Positions 1 through 10,750 of a DNA stretch of 64,000 nucleotides are shown here, in pieces. Origin of the DNA: Chromobotia macracanthus. Taxonomy: Eukaryota; Chordata; Actinopteri; Cypriniformes; Botiidae. The stretch spans positions 7,543,001 to 7,607,000 of the forward strand of contig JAZGTH010000008.1 of assembly GCA_036877525.1 (NCBI GenBank), given 5' to 3'. Position 1 is the first letter of the stretch. Each line of letters opens with the position of its first letter. The notes under the pieces are model-generated. The model saw only the letters and a program-made list of their open reading frames with translations. It made no database searches and was not told where the DNA came from. The translations under genes were made by a program, and so were the position numbers.

Positions 1-2229
1 GTGTGTGTGTCATAAAAGAGAATCAAATCTTAAATAAGTCTTTTATTCAAATGGGAGGTAGAGAAGTGAAACAAGCAAGCGGATGTGTCTATTTTGGTTT
101 GCACTTCAGCTCAAAGACACAATGTAGGCCACAATATAAAAGCTAATGTTTGGCTGATGCCACAGATGGCTAAATACAAGTGTCTCTAAAAGACAAAAAT
201 GGGGTGAATGAAAACGTAGCTGTGTGTGTTTTGTATACACTTATGGATTGTGAAACTTCTTAAAGTAAGACCAGGGCAAGCAGCGCGGACAGTTGCTGAC
301 TGTGTGGTAGGTGAGGTCATGCTCTAGCTGTCCGGTCAGAGGCTGTGCGCTGATACGTTCCAGACACCTACTGTTGCTTATTTACAGGAATAATTCTGCT
401 GGGTGGCCACAGTCAGACTATAGAGCTATGATGTTTGAGAGGCAACCATTTCCTCTCTCACCTTCTCCTTCTGGCGACCCTTATAGCACATCTGCATACA
501 CAACCATCCAGACTTTATCTCAGAGGAAAACTAAGGCACCACCTTAAAACAAAATAGTTTTCAGCGGTTGCAAACACCATGACTGGAATTTCTGGGAGCT
601 GCAAGGCTTGTAACATGATCTCAGTCTCTGCTAGAACTTCACAGTCTAGCAGCAGTTAATTTAGAAGAACTATGTTCGTGTAAGTTAAATGGTCTTAAAG
701 GCATGTATTTAATAGGTGGTGTGGTATAGTTTAGTGAGAGGCGTGTGGAATGTCATCGGGCCCAGATGCCAGCCACACTAACCTGGAAGGCTTTTGAGGG
801 GTGCTCACTGGAAGGCTTATTGTCAACTGCTCGTATGACGATACTAAAAATGCACCTCATGTTGGTGTAAGCTAGTTATCATAAAGCTGTCATGGCACAC
901 ACCAGTCAAAATGTGTAGATTGGCGAGTTGGTACGACAATCTTAAAGTTCCCTGTATTGTGCAATGGAGACTTGCTACAGGGTGATTTGTGTAAATGTTT
1001 GGCCAGAGAATCAGGGTGTTTAAGACCCCTCAAAGACCCAGTGTTTCACGTCATTTAGAAGAAAACATAAGGTTATGCATCTTGCATTTCTGCCTTTGCG
1101 CATTTTATAAAATTGGCCATTAAAAATGGCAGAGTTACAATTGCGTAACAGAATGGACAGAATGTACAGCTCTGCCCAGCTCTCACTCGTCACGTCTGGT
1201 TTTATTTGCAGATGGACCCATGAGATGTGCCTGTTTGGGACTCATAAAATGTTGAAGACTATTGCATCATCAGCTTTATTAGGGGTTTGCGATCCTTTAT
1301 GGATGTAGTTGTTCCTTTGAAGCAGGCGATCACTTAGCTTGTTTATCTTTTCTTTATTTCATTAAAATGGCAACGTAGCAAGAATCATTATGCACTGAGA
1401 TGCAGAAATAAGCCACATTGTGGAAAATAGAAGTATGAATCTTTCAGGCCCAGATGCTCCGGTTCAGGGTGATGATGTCAGGATGATGATGTCATGGATA
1501 TTGCATGCGTGTCTAGACAGACTGCTGTTGACAGGCTGTTTGAGAGTGCAGAAAGCAATGTTAAATTCACTTGCTCCGGAACTCTGTCTTGAAGTACGTG
1601 AGAAATGAGAGAGTGAGAACATGAGTTCATCCTCGGGTCCTCCAGCAGAGTCTGGTGATGTACAATAGATGGCATCTCGCATATGTCTAGTGTGATCTGA
1701 TTATTTAGAAAAAGATTGCTGTATGTGTATGTATAATTGTTGTTTTCTCAAAACACAAGCCATTTAATCTGCCTATCAGCCGGTTTGGTTTAGAGCTCAC
1801 CTTGTGTAATATAATTGCAGTGATCAATAACTGCAGTCTAGACTTTTTTGTGGTCTTTTGTGATTGTGTTTGGTTTAGAGGCCAAGGCTCATGGGTCATA
1901 TTTAAAACAATGCTTGCCTTAGGGTAATACTACTCATATCTGTCATCTCCTGTGCGTGTTCAATCACAGATCAACAATACACATTTCCATCATACACACC
2001 TCTTATCTGTATTTCCTGTCAGGTTGCTATATATTTTTCAAACGCACTTGAGTTTTTATTTTCAGAACACCCCCTTGGCAGAAAATGACTACTGTATAAT
2101 TTATACTGTATAAAAACAGCTTCTGTTACGAGATGAAGGGATGGCTGGATAAGAATTAAATTTGGATGGAGAATAGTCTCATTGCATTTCATGTGATGGA
2201 ATGCAGGCTCATCTCTCTGTCCCATTCCG

Positions 2230-2480
2230 GCCTTTTTAGAGAATTATTCCATTTGAGCAAAACCTTAAGCTCGATTCCTGTTTCTCACTCATCCATTATC
2301 AATCTTCAGAGGGGCCTCCAGCAGGGGAAATAAACTCCTCAAAGGAAGAGAGAAGAAATGCCATCTTAAATTACAGCTTTTAAAATTCTCTGATTAGAGT
2401 CTTCATCGCAAGAGATTGTCATTGAAATGAGCTCAGCCGAAGCAGGATTAAAGACTTGGTCTTGTGAACCTATGCTGTTT
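2230..2480. promoter_or_regulatory. candidate conserved non-coding element (weak)
   Basis: A repeat-free stretch of balanced composition stands out from its AT-rich surroundings. It contains several ATTA/TAAT-type cores (for example TCCATTATCAATC and CTGATTAGAG) and no plausible exon. The resemblance to vertebrate conserved non-coding DNA is a visual judgement only. Confidence 0.18.
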
Positions 2481-5034
2481 TAAAGGCCACCCTGTAAATG
2501 CTGGCTTTGCCTCTTTAGGAACTGTATTATTTAGTTCCTGTCACATTATAATAGTTAGTAACAGGTGGCATCCTTGTTTACAGAGGGGATTTCCATCTAA
2601 TGTTGTGTCTGAAGTGAAGACGCTGTGTTTTGATTTGGGCCATTTCTAAAGAAGAGATGTGCTGGCAAATATTTTTTTGTTGCTCTTGAGGATTTATTGT
2701 GTTTGTGTTTTCATTTTGCATTAATCAGAAAGTGCTGACTAACAGGCTATTGTGGCCCTGTGGGTTGAAAACAGAAGGTTGTGTTACTCACTGCTCTTTT
2801 GGGCAGCAAGGGGATTATAAATGAGGTGTTACGGGAAGCCTGGGGCCCTGAGCGGGGAATTTAAGATGAGAAATGCAACTTGCGCCATGGGGTCTCAGGG
2901 GTCTGGAGAGACTCGTGGTCAGATGATGAAGGGGGCCCAGAGTGACTCCAGAAATGTAGAGAAGCGGGGAGCAGGTACACTTGACATGTAAGTGCTGAAC
3001 TGAGTTTTAGAGACACAACAGAATGAGAGATGCTTAAAGCTGTTGGTGTATGTGGTATATAGCAAACATTATAGATGGGCCACTACACTACACACATGAA
3101 AGTGAGAAATCATAACACTAATATAGTGGCTGTAGGAATGGATTAATCTCTGTTGAACAAGTTGAGATTTTGGTCTTTCACCATTCAAGTAAATTGGATA
3201 GCTGTACCTGCATGACTGGAAATAACTGTCTGGGGTGTTTACAAGTATGACTGCAACAATCTGGTTTAGTCTGACTTGTCTTAAAAGGAATTTGTATTTA
3301 GATGGATGGGTTCAAGTGAGTTTTAGCGAAAACACACTTGAATATATAATGCTTTCATTGGACATTTTTCCTTTATCTGCCTCTCTCCTGTTGCCAGGGG
3401 CAATAGATGCCTGACAGACCAGTGTAACCTCTTTTGTGTGCATATTTCACAGTTTCTTTCTGAAGCTGGTTTGGGCCACTGCATACTCGCATAGAACTAA
3501 TTTGCTTAGACCTGCAACCTGAGGCTGATTCTTGTCTTTGCGTTCACACCCACAGATGATTTCAGACTGCGGTGTAATGCATAAACGGATATGGTGGTTT
3601 GGCAGAATATTTAGTGTATTAGAGATAGACAGGCCTGAGATCCGATCTGCCACTCCTAAAGTAATTGTTTCCCAAAAAGCTGATTTATTTCCTGTCATTT
3701 GTCATAAGTATCTCTCACACCTATTCTTTTTGACTCATTTTCTTTTTCCCATGCTTGGTCTCTGGTATTCTGTGGTTTTGGATCCATGTTAGATGATAGG
3801 AAATTGATGGTAGGTGGACAGCATGTCTGTTTTAATATGGTCTTACCCACAGACTAACAATGGCTCTATTCTGCATCTACAGACTGCCTAAGTTTGTGGC
3901 TACAGTGGTTTGTGTGTTCAGTTTATATGATTGTGCATGTGAATGCATTGAAGTGCTTTTAACCGCATTAGTGAGCAAAATGTTTGAGAGTTTGTATGTT
4001 TGAGCATCCAAAACAGAGTTCATAAGACATATACTTAGTGTGTTATAGTTTGCTGGTTCTTAGAGAAAGTTCGGTCTACTCTAGAAATTTCTCTCTCTCT
4101 CTCTCCCTGGCAGATGCCCAGGAGACCGACTGACGCTGCCTGTTTACTGCTTAAACACACACACAATCGCACACAAACAAAGTAACATCCTTAAGTCAAA
4201 TACCTCATCCAAAAACTGCAGCACAGAATAACACAAATATGCCCCATGTTATTGTGGATTCAATTCCTGACCACCAACTTTCCAAAAAAAAATGCCCAGT
4301 GGTCTTTGAATATGTTTACACCCTCTAACCGCGTGTGCACTTTTATTTAGGTCAAAAAAACTTTGAAATGCTGTGGGTGTAACTGAACTAGTACACAATA
4401 CAGTGCTGTTCTGAGAGGCACTAATCCATCTCTTCAGCCCTGAAATAGACACTGTTTAAATGTAACGTTTAGAAAACGGTGTGTATAGGTTGTAAAGTAG
4501 TGTGTGTGTGTGTGAGACGTGGAGATGAGTCACAGCGAGAATATGAAGCTGTTTCTGAGTCTAATTTTATTCTTTATTGAAATGTTACCTTTTTGCTGGA
4601 TTTGGAAAAGCCACTGTGTTATTTTATAGCTAGTTTTGTTAAAGTTTTGTTAATTAAAGATTGATAATTTGGTCCTTACAGAAGAATAAGACATTTATTT
4701 CATACTGTACTTTTCAAGCACTTCACGTTCTAACATTAAATCTGTTTGTGTTGTGGTAGAATTATTTTTTACTGTGTATTACTTCTAAACTTGGCTTAAC
4801 TATTCCTAGAACAATTTATATGTTTGTTTATGCTTCGTAACGTAAATGATGATAAATGTGGAGATTTTGTTTGATTAAAACATTACATATCAGGCTACAG
4901 CCATGTACAGTAGATTACAGCAATTCATTGGTTGTGGAATACAGTTGCCATTTCATGTAAATAATCAGACTCTGTGTGTGCAGAATAGAATTACACATTT
5001 ATAAGAGGAGAGACAATCGTATTGAGTTGCAAGA

Positions 5035-5347
5035 TCTTCACTATCACTTGCTGGTGGAATAATCTCCCAATCCCTGTTTGGTCTGCTACACCTCTCACTA
5101 CATTCAAAAACCAGCTAAAAACCTGCCTCTTCCACGAATACCTGACACGAGTATGAAAAAAGAAAAATACTAACCTTTGTTTATCCTCTCTCCCAACAGG
5201 TTTTACCTCTCATGCACGGAAATGTTGTACTCTTGGTAAAATTGTAGCTATGTATGGCTGATGTTATTGCCTCCCTGTGATTTATCGCTTTGTGTGTGCC
5301 TCACCTTGTAAGTCACTTTGGATTAAAGCGTCTGCTAAATGTAAATG
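5035..5347 (+). mobile_element. 5'-truncated L2-clade LINE fragment
   Basis: One plus-strand frame from about 5050 reads FTITCWWNNLPIP and then LTTFKNQLKTCLFHEY. This is the kind of sequence found at the extreme C-terminus of fish L2/CR1-group reverse transcriptase polyproteins (a 'WNxLP...FKxxLKTxLF' ending). A non-coding tail of about 180 bp follows and finishes with TTGTAAGTCACTTTGGATTA, then AAGCGTCTGCTAAATGTAAATG, the standard 3' terminus of this fish retroelement group. Only the tail and the last few dozen codons remain, so this is a dead copy created by 5' truncation. The clade name rests on family knowledge, not on a database search. Confidence 0.7.
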
Positions 5348-6329
5348 CAAGATGTATGTACAGATGTATGTACAAGTCAGTTTTAAAGACATTGTTATTG
5401 TAAGTAAACATTACATATTTGTGGACATATCATATTCATAAAGGTCTGGAGAACTAGATCTCTGCAGCAGCTGGTGGTAATTTGGTTAATGAAGTGTTTC
5501 AAGATTTCTCTTTTGTCTCTGATGCGTGACAGAATCACACAAAAATCTCTCCACATCACAGCTGCAAATGTCAGATGTAAATCCAGTGTGAACTCTAGCT
5601 GTTTCTTCAAGGCTGATCCTAAAACTAGACCTGGCAAACACAAGATCATGCACACAAAAGCCTGGCAAACACCAAGGGTGGTAGTTTATAATAAACACCC
5701 AGTCAATCTAACACTGCACGTATGGATGTATGGTAATGATGTTTACCCTCAAAAGTAGGACTAGGTTTAATTTCTAGAGAAATTATGCTAGTTTCCAATA
5801 TTTTCATAGACCCTGACATTTAATGCCGTTCATAAAAATTCTTTCTTTGCATTCTCTTAAGAAATTGAACATCTGGAGTGAGGTTTAAAAGCAAAATATC
5901 CAATCAGAGTGAATTGCTTGTACTGAATGACCTCTGCCAGGCTCCAACATCAGCACACTGTGGGCATGTGTCCGTTTAGCCATTATCTAATTTATACGTT
6001 GATTGCCATTTCTGTCTTAGCTAGACCTTCAAACGTCAGACTCTGTGACTAGAAGAAGGTGCGTTTGTGTAATGTTTTTCCTGGACTCCACATGTCTCTG
6101 TATGGGCACCAGACCTCTTCCTATGAACTCTCGTAACATTCCCTCCAGTCCCTTCTCATAGGACCCACATGTGTGTGTTAAGGTCAAGAAAATGTTTAGT
6201 GCAGCAATAGGATGGGATTAAACACTATCATCAACCATCACAAAATATAACAAAACATTTCAGGCAAAAGGTCCATTTAGCCTCCATCCTTTGGGGGGGG
6301 GGGGTTGTTTCCTTTGGCTCTGATGGTCT

Positions 6330-6830
6330 GCATTTCACGCAGTTTTTCTTTCTTCCAGAATAATTAGTCTTTTGCGGCGCTCAAGAGTAAAATATACGAA
6401 GTGCCGTGGAGGGCTTGCCAAAGTCAACTCGCCGAGCAGTTTGTGGAGGAACACTAGAACATTTGTAGGCTGTAAACTCGCAGGGAGACCGTGTCTGAAC
6501 TTCACAACACAAGCCCTGGCTGAAACGTTTGGCCTCGTCCTCACACCCAGCTCAAAAAAGACTGACATCTGAGTCATAATGTTAGCCATAACTTAGGTGA
6601 TATGCCTCTCTCTGTTTTCATTGCCCTGATCTGGCTGCAGTGTGGCGTATCGCTCTACACGCTCTTTTGTTTTCAGTGGCAGGCTGCGTGAAATGCGGCC
6701 CATTTGAAACACTTGTCCACTATACCATGCCCAGATTCAAAAACTTAATTGAGCGTTTGTTTAATCGGCGCTTTTTGCCTGAAACAAATTTTATAATTAG
6801 ACCAGAGAAACATTACTGACGTTTTTAGAC
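6330..6830. promoter_or_regulatory. candidate conserved non-coding element within the mdfi intron
   Basis: The stretch is richer in GC and CpG than its neighbours (TTGCGGCGCTCAAGAG, ACTCGCCGAGCAG, GTTTAATCGGCGC) and free of recognisable repeats. No open frame with splice signals fits the mdfi family, so I favour a regulatory element over an exon. Conservation was not tested. Confidence 0.22.
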
Positions 6831-7956
6831 TTTCAGCTGATGATAGTTTTATAAAAGGTTACTGTACATCATTACAATAATCTTTAAAGTTTCCTGTTTT
6901 CAGAAATCATTTTTTATTTTTTCACGTGAGGCACATAAATGTTTCCTGCAACTTTTGTTCTGTTGCTTGATTTGTGTGTGTTGTCTTGTCATTTGATCTC
7001 TGTAGGAAATGAGGGCTAATGTTGATCTCGTTGTTTGTTTATTTGTTCCTTTGTGTACTCTTCCTGCAACTCTGAAGCAGTGATATGCAAATACATTCTG
7101 GTCTTTTGATCTCAGTTTATTAATTCATGTTTCTTCATTTGCCTGTCTGTCTGTCTTAGGCTGTTTCTCACTGGGCCTTTGAAGCTGGTTGGAAGGAAAA
7201 GCTACTAAAACAAGTGTAAACAGACTATAGAAGGAGTAGATGAACATGAGTAATTAAGTGGCGAATGAAAATGTAAACCATATCGTGTCTAGCCAAATCA
7301 ATAGTCGAGACACAGAGGCATGCTTTCCGCAGCAAAAATCAAGCAAAATATTGTAAACATCCGCTCCTACTAACAGGAACTGAATCTCACACTAATTCTT
7401 GGTCAATGTGCCATTTATGCCCAGATATGATTAAATTGTCTTTTCAAAATGAAGGGCTGGGAAGATATAAATTATCTACTCTATTTTCATGATTTTGTTG
7501 GTAATGTAAAATTAAATGCCACTATGTTGCAGATTAAATTAGATTTTTTTGTTAGATTGTTTGGTCATTACATTTTCTAAAGAAAAAACAGTTGTCTGTG
7601 TGTGTCTTTTTGGTCTACAACATGGTATAAAGAAAGATCTAGGATTAAGTTAATTACAAAAGACGTAATACCTCAGCTTTCCTTGTCCTTACTGTGGGAT
7701 CTTTTGAGTGGAGTCGTCAGATATTACACAAGAATCAGCCTGAAGCCCTCTTTTGGAAAGATGATTCGTGTGAGGGGAAAAAAGGCTTGATTCCATTAGA
7801 AGAAAGAAGATGCTAACTAAGTATACCAGCCAAATATGCAGTCGCTGTTTTTTTTGTACAGCCTGAGGATGTGAAGAAAGAATAATTATACAGAAGCAGA
7901 AAATCTGACTTGAAAGTCAGCTATAACCCTGTTTACCTTCTTTGTTTTTTTCTCAG

Positions 7957-8229
7957 ATCAACCTCAGGCACGGTCGACGCCCATACACCCTATGCTAGCT
8001 AGCTCAGCCGGACCAGCAGCACTGCTGAAGAGTGTCAGCAAGCCACAGAGCAACGGGATTAAGAACGGCAGCTTTTCACGGGCCGCATCCTCATCTTCGT
8101 CTTCATCCTCCGCTCATAAAAACCCCAAAAAGCTGCAGTCAAACCCATCCATCAACAGCCAAAGCAGCAAGAGGAGCAAAGGTAGCTCCAAATCCAACAG
8201 CTCCCAGATCCCCACAGAGGCCCAGGATG
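7957..8229 (+). CDS. mdfi: mdfi, penultimate coding exon (Ser/Lys-rich linker)
   Basis: The acceptor is a long pyrimidine tract ending TTTTTTTCTCAG. The exon starts with two bases of a split codon and then reads QPQARSTPIHPMLASS. It continues through a serine run (eight Ser near 8090-8120) to KRSKGSSKSNSSQIPTEAQD and closes GATG|GTGAGT, leaving one base of the next codon. A 'QPQ' directly after an intron, a basic/Ser-rich linker with NxKKLQ and SKxSKxxSKS-like patterns, and a QxPxxAQ(D/E) end are features of MDFI/MDFIC proteins just before the Cys-rich domain. In this family the linker contributes nuclear/cytoplasmic targeting and partner contacts. The upstream exon supplying the N-terminus is not identified. 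If translation starts here, the first in-frame ATG is at 7992. Reading frame and splice phase agree with the next exon. Confidence 0.85.
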
Positions 8230-8618
8230 GTGAGTCAGACCTTAAGTATGAGCTGGAAGAGAGAGACGGGGTGCCAATGCAGGTGCCTGATCTGGAACAG
8301 TTCTGTGTGTTTCCACCACATAACTGAACTGGATTACTCCCATTACAATCAATGCTATTTCCACACTGATATTTCTAATAGTTATATTTGCATAACTTCT
8401 ATATGTAGCCTGTGACTGAAAAGGATGGTGAATCAAATTTAAATGTAAAGGTGCGTTCAAAACTCAAGGCCAGACTTTAGCTACCTGACTCTCACTCTAG
8501 CTATCTACCTAGCTCTGTATGTCATGAAATGATTTTAAAATGAGTAAATCAATTACTGCAATTAGTGAAGCCAGTGAGATTTGAATATTTTGTGACCTGC
8601 TTCTCTTGCTGCATTCAG

Positions 8619-8872
8619 ATTGCTGTGTCCACTGCATCCTGGCCTGCCTGTTCTGTGAGTTTCTCACACTGTGTAACATTGTGCTGGACTGTGCCACGTG
8701 TGGCTCCTGTGCATCAGACGATTCATGTTTCTGCTGCTGCTGCGCCTCAGAGGAATGCGGCGATTGCGACCTTCCCTGTGACATGGACTGCGGCATCATC
8801 GATGCATGCTGCGAGTCTGCAGACTGTCTTGAGATCTGCATGGAATGCTGCGGGCTGTGCTTTTCATCATGA
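8619..8872 (+). CDS. mdfi: mdfi, last coding exon: complete I-mfa cysteine-rich domain
   Basis: The acceptor CTTGCTGCATTCAG is followed by AT, which completes the split Asp codon, then CCVHCILACLFCEFLTLCN and onward to a final CMECCGLCFSS and TGA at 8870-8872. About 84 residues carry 25 cysteines, including a four-Cys run after SDDSCF. This is the I-mfa domain, the hallmark of MyoD family inhibitor proteins. Known roles of the family are retention or inhibition of myogenic bHLH and other transcription factors and, for MDFI/MDFIC, action as palmitoylated auxiliary subunits of PIEZO channels through the C-terminal Cys-rich helix. The segment LDCATCGSC with the EEC-GDCDLPC middle fits MDFI better than MDFIC (which has a G-Q-A-S-C-G-I-type middle), and the neighbouring tfeb agrees. 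The domain is intact, with no frameshift. Confidence 0.93.
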
Positions 8873-10750
8873 GACTCCTATAGGGGGGAATTGCATCCTA
8901 CCTGTTTGGAAACTAAGAAAAGAGCAAAGGCAATCAGATGACTAGACATTGGGGTAGCAAGTCATCGTCCAATGAGAACCATCATGCTGATTACATTCCA
9001 GTTGCTTTCTTTTGACCTAACTTGTTAAAGGTAGGGTAGGCAATTTCGTAGAGGCTAGGAATAGCAAGCTAGCTTTGAAAGCATAAGATCCTGCCCTCCC
9101 TTCAGAGCGCTCTCTAAAGCCATGCCTCCTCTAACACATGAACACGCATAGTTTGACAATCAAGTAGGACATCCTATCATTGCATTCGGACCGAATGGAA
9201 TGATTGGACAAATATCTTATTGTTCTGTGCCTTACACAGAAGATATATTTATATAAACATATTTAGACCACTTAGTGTGAAGAGACTAAGTATAAAACGT
9301 ATTTCTAGGAAAGAAAACGCCTACCCTGCCTTTAAGCACAGGCTTAGTTGTTCTCTAGTGGTGTAATACAGGAACTCTTCATATATATTTGAAGATGGGC
9401 TGATCCAGCAACATTGTTCTTTCTACTTTTTCTGGACTTGAATGGTTTCTGGATTCTACTTAAAATGTGTATTGAGTCTGCCTTGGCAAGATGGTGAATG
9501 CAAAACGCAATCCACAAAAAACGCTTGAGATCATGACTCTTCCTAGTCCAGAAACTAGGAACGAGAGCTCAAGTTTCATTTGTAAATGTCAGTGTTTATT
9601 AGTAGTCTGAAATTGTCCTATTGCACGTTTTATAACTTGGATAAGAAATGCAAAATCCACACTAAAATGTGCTTGAATTACAACCCTGATGTGTTGTGGA
9701 AAACAATTCCATCTTTTAAAAAAACATTCCAACATTGAATTTTACTGGAAGATGCATCCAAAGATCACATTCACTCAGTGATATTGCACCCATCATCTTC
9801 ACTGTTAATTCCAAATATCAGTTCTCAATACACACACTTTCTGTAGTACACTGGTGTAGTCCTTCAGCCACTGGCCACAGCGCTGACGATTACAAAAGCC
9901 ATAAACTGTGAGTGTGGGACTCATAGATGTATACAAGTGGGAGAAAGACGTGTGTATTTAATATATAGTGCCTTACTTCAGTTGTATAACAGATTGTACT
10001 AATGTGTGAGGTGACAGTCCTGTCATTTTCTGTATCTGGTCCTGTGATATTCATTCTTTTTTCCTCCCTCGCACACTTTCATTTCTGTCTCATAATCAAA
10101 CTGTTACCTTTTATGATAACAAATATTTTGCATTCATATTGCCAAAGCATTACAAACGCAAAAAGGAGTGCCTAATATTTAAATTAGGAAGACAAACATT
10201 AGGAAAAAATGAATTGAGATGCCATCTGATTACTTATTGTCCCTCTCTCTTTCTCTCTACACAATTTTCACTTCATCAGTCATTAGTTTTTTGATATTTC
10301 CTACATTCTGAAATATTATTATACTGTAAGCAGTTGTGAATTGCTCCTGTATTTGTTTTTCAATGTGAATTGATAGCGGTTTTCTTATTTCCAACACTTT
10401 CCATGTAGATCAATTTTGTGACTAAATGTTAGTTTACATGTCTACCTATTTTTTCATGTAGTAAGTTACGTAAATGTTCTTACACCCTTAAAGAAACGGT
10501 TTTCTTTCTAGTGGTCTATTGCAGCAAATTATATAGCGCACTGCATTTTAGCATTGTGAGAATCATCACACCATACTCCTTACTAAACATTACATCTCGC
10601 AGAAAGATGGAGAAAACGGTGAATTGATTTGAATTGTTTACATTTAAAGGCGTTTCTGTATTCTTGCTTGCCTTTAAACTGGAATAAAGATTTCTTAACT
10701 GGACAAAAGTAGAGTGTAAAACACCTAACTCATGTTAATGGAATAAAGAG
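8873..10750 (+). other. mdfi: probable mdfi 3' UTR with two polyadenylation signals
   Basis: No further coding sequence follows the stop. Canonical AATAAA hexamers occur on the plus strand at 10683-10688 and 10742-10747, each in the context GGAATAAAGA. That suggests a UTR of about 1.8-1.9 kb. An inverted-repeat element lies inside it at 9025-9335. The exact cleavage site cannot be read from sequence, and a shorter UTR is possible. Confidence 0.45.
9025..9335. mobile_element. MITE with TTAAAGGTAGGGTAGGC terminal inverted repeats
   Basis: The left end TTAAAGGTAGGGTAGGCAAT and the right end CGCCTACCCTGCCTTTAA are imperfect inverted repeats of about 18 bp enclosing about 310 bp with no open frame. 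The interior includes GCTAGGAATAGCAAGCTAG. Size, ends and lack of coding capacity define a non-autonomous DNA transposon. I recall similar sequences as common in cyprinid genomes, but the superfamily is not certain. No clear target-site duplication is visible. It sits in the probable mdfi 3' UTR. Confidence 0.7.

Larger units (their letters stand above)
1..7956 (+). other. mdfi: probable mdfi intron (upstream of the first identifiable mdfi coding exon)
   Basis: The mdfi exon at 7957 opens with a splice acceptor and with two bases of a split codon, so at least one coding exon lies upstream. No convincing upstream exon was found in this interval, apart from one weak candidate at 2887-2974 (see findings). 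The stretch is AT-rich and carries short (TG)n tracts at 1-10 and about 4498-4513, a LINE fragment at about 5.04-5.35 kb and a poly-G run near 6293. The open reading frames here are short, lack family resemblance and overlap on both strands. Calling it intron is inference from the phase of the downstream exon; part of it could be intergenic if the first exon is non-coding and lies inside. Confidence 0.5.

Noticed and set aside
8509..8841. Gln/Ser-rich minus-strand frame
   Set aside because: Antisense of the Cys-codon-rich mdfi exon (TGC/TGT read as GCA/ACA and so on); no family.
8619..8872. Identity as mdfic
   Set aside because: The middle of the Cys-rich domain (LDCATCGSC...EECGDCDLPC) matches MDFI. 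MDFIC has a different, shorter middle, and the neighbouring gene is tfeb, not tfec.
8565..8945. 126-residue frame overlapping the mdfi last exon
   Set aside because: Wrong frame; the spliced frame encodes the complete I-mfa domain.
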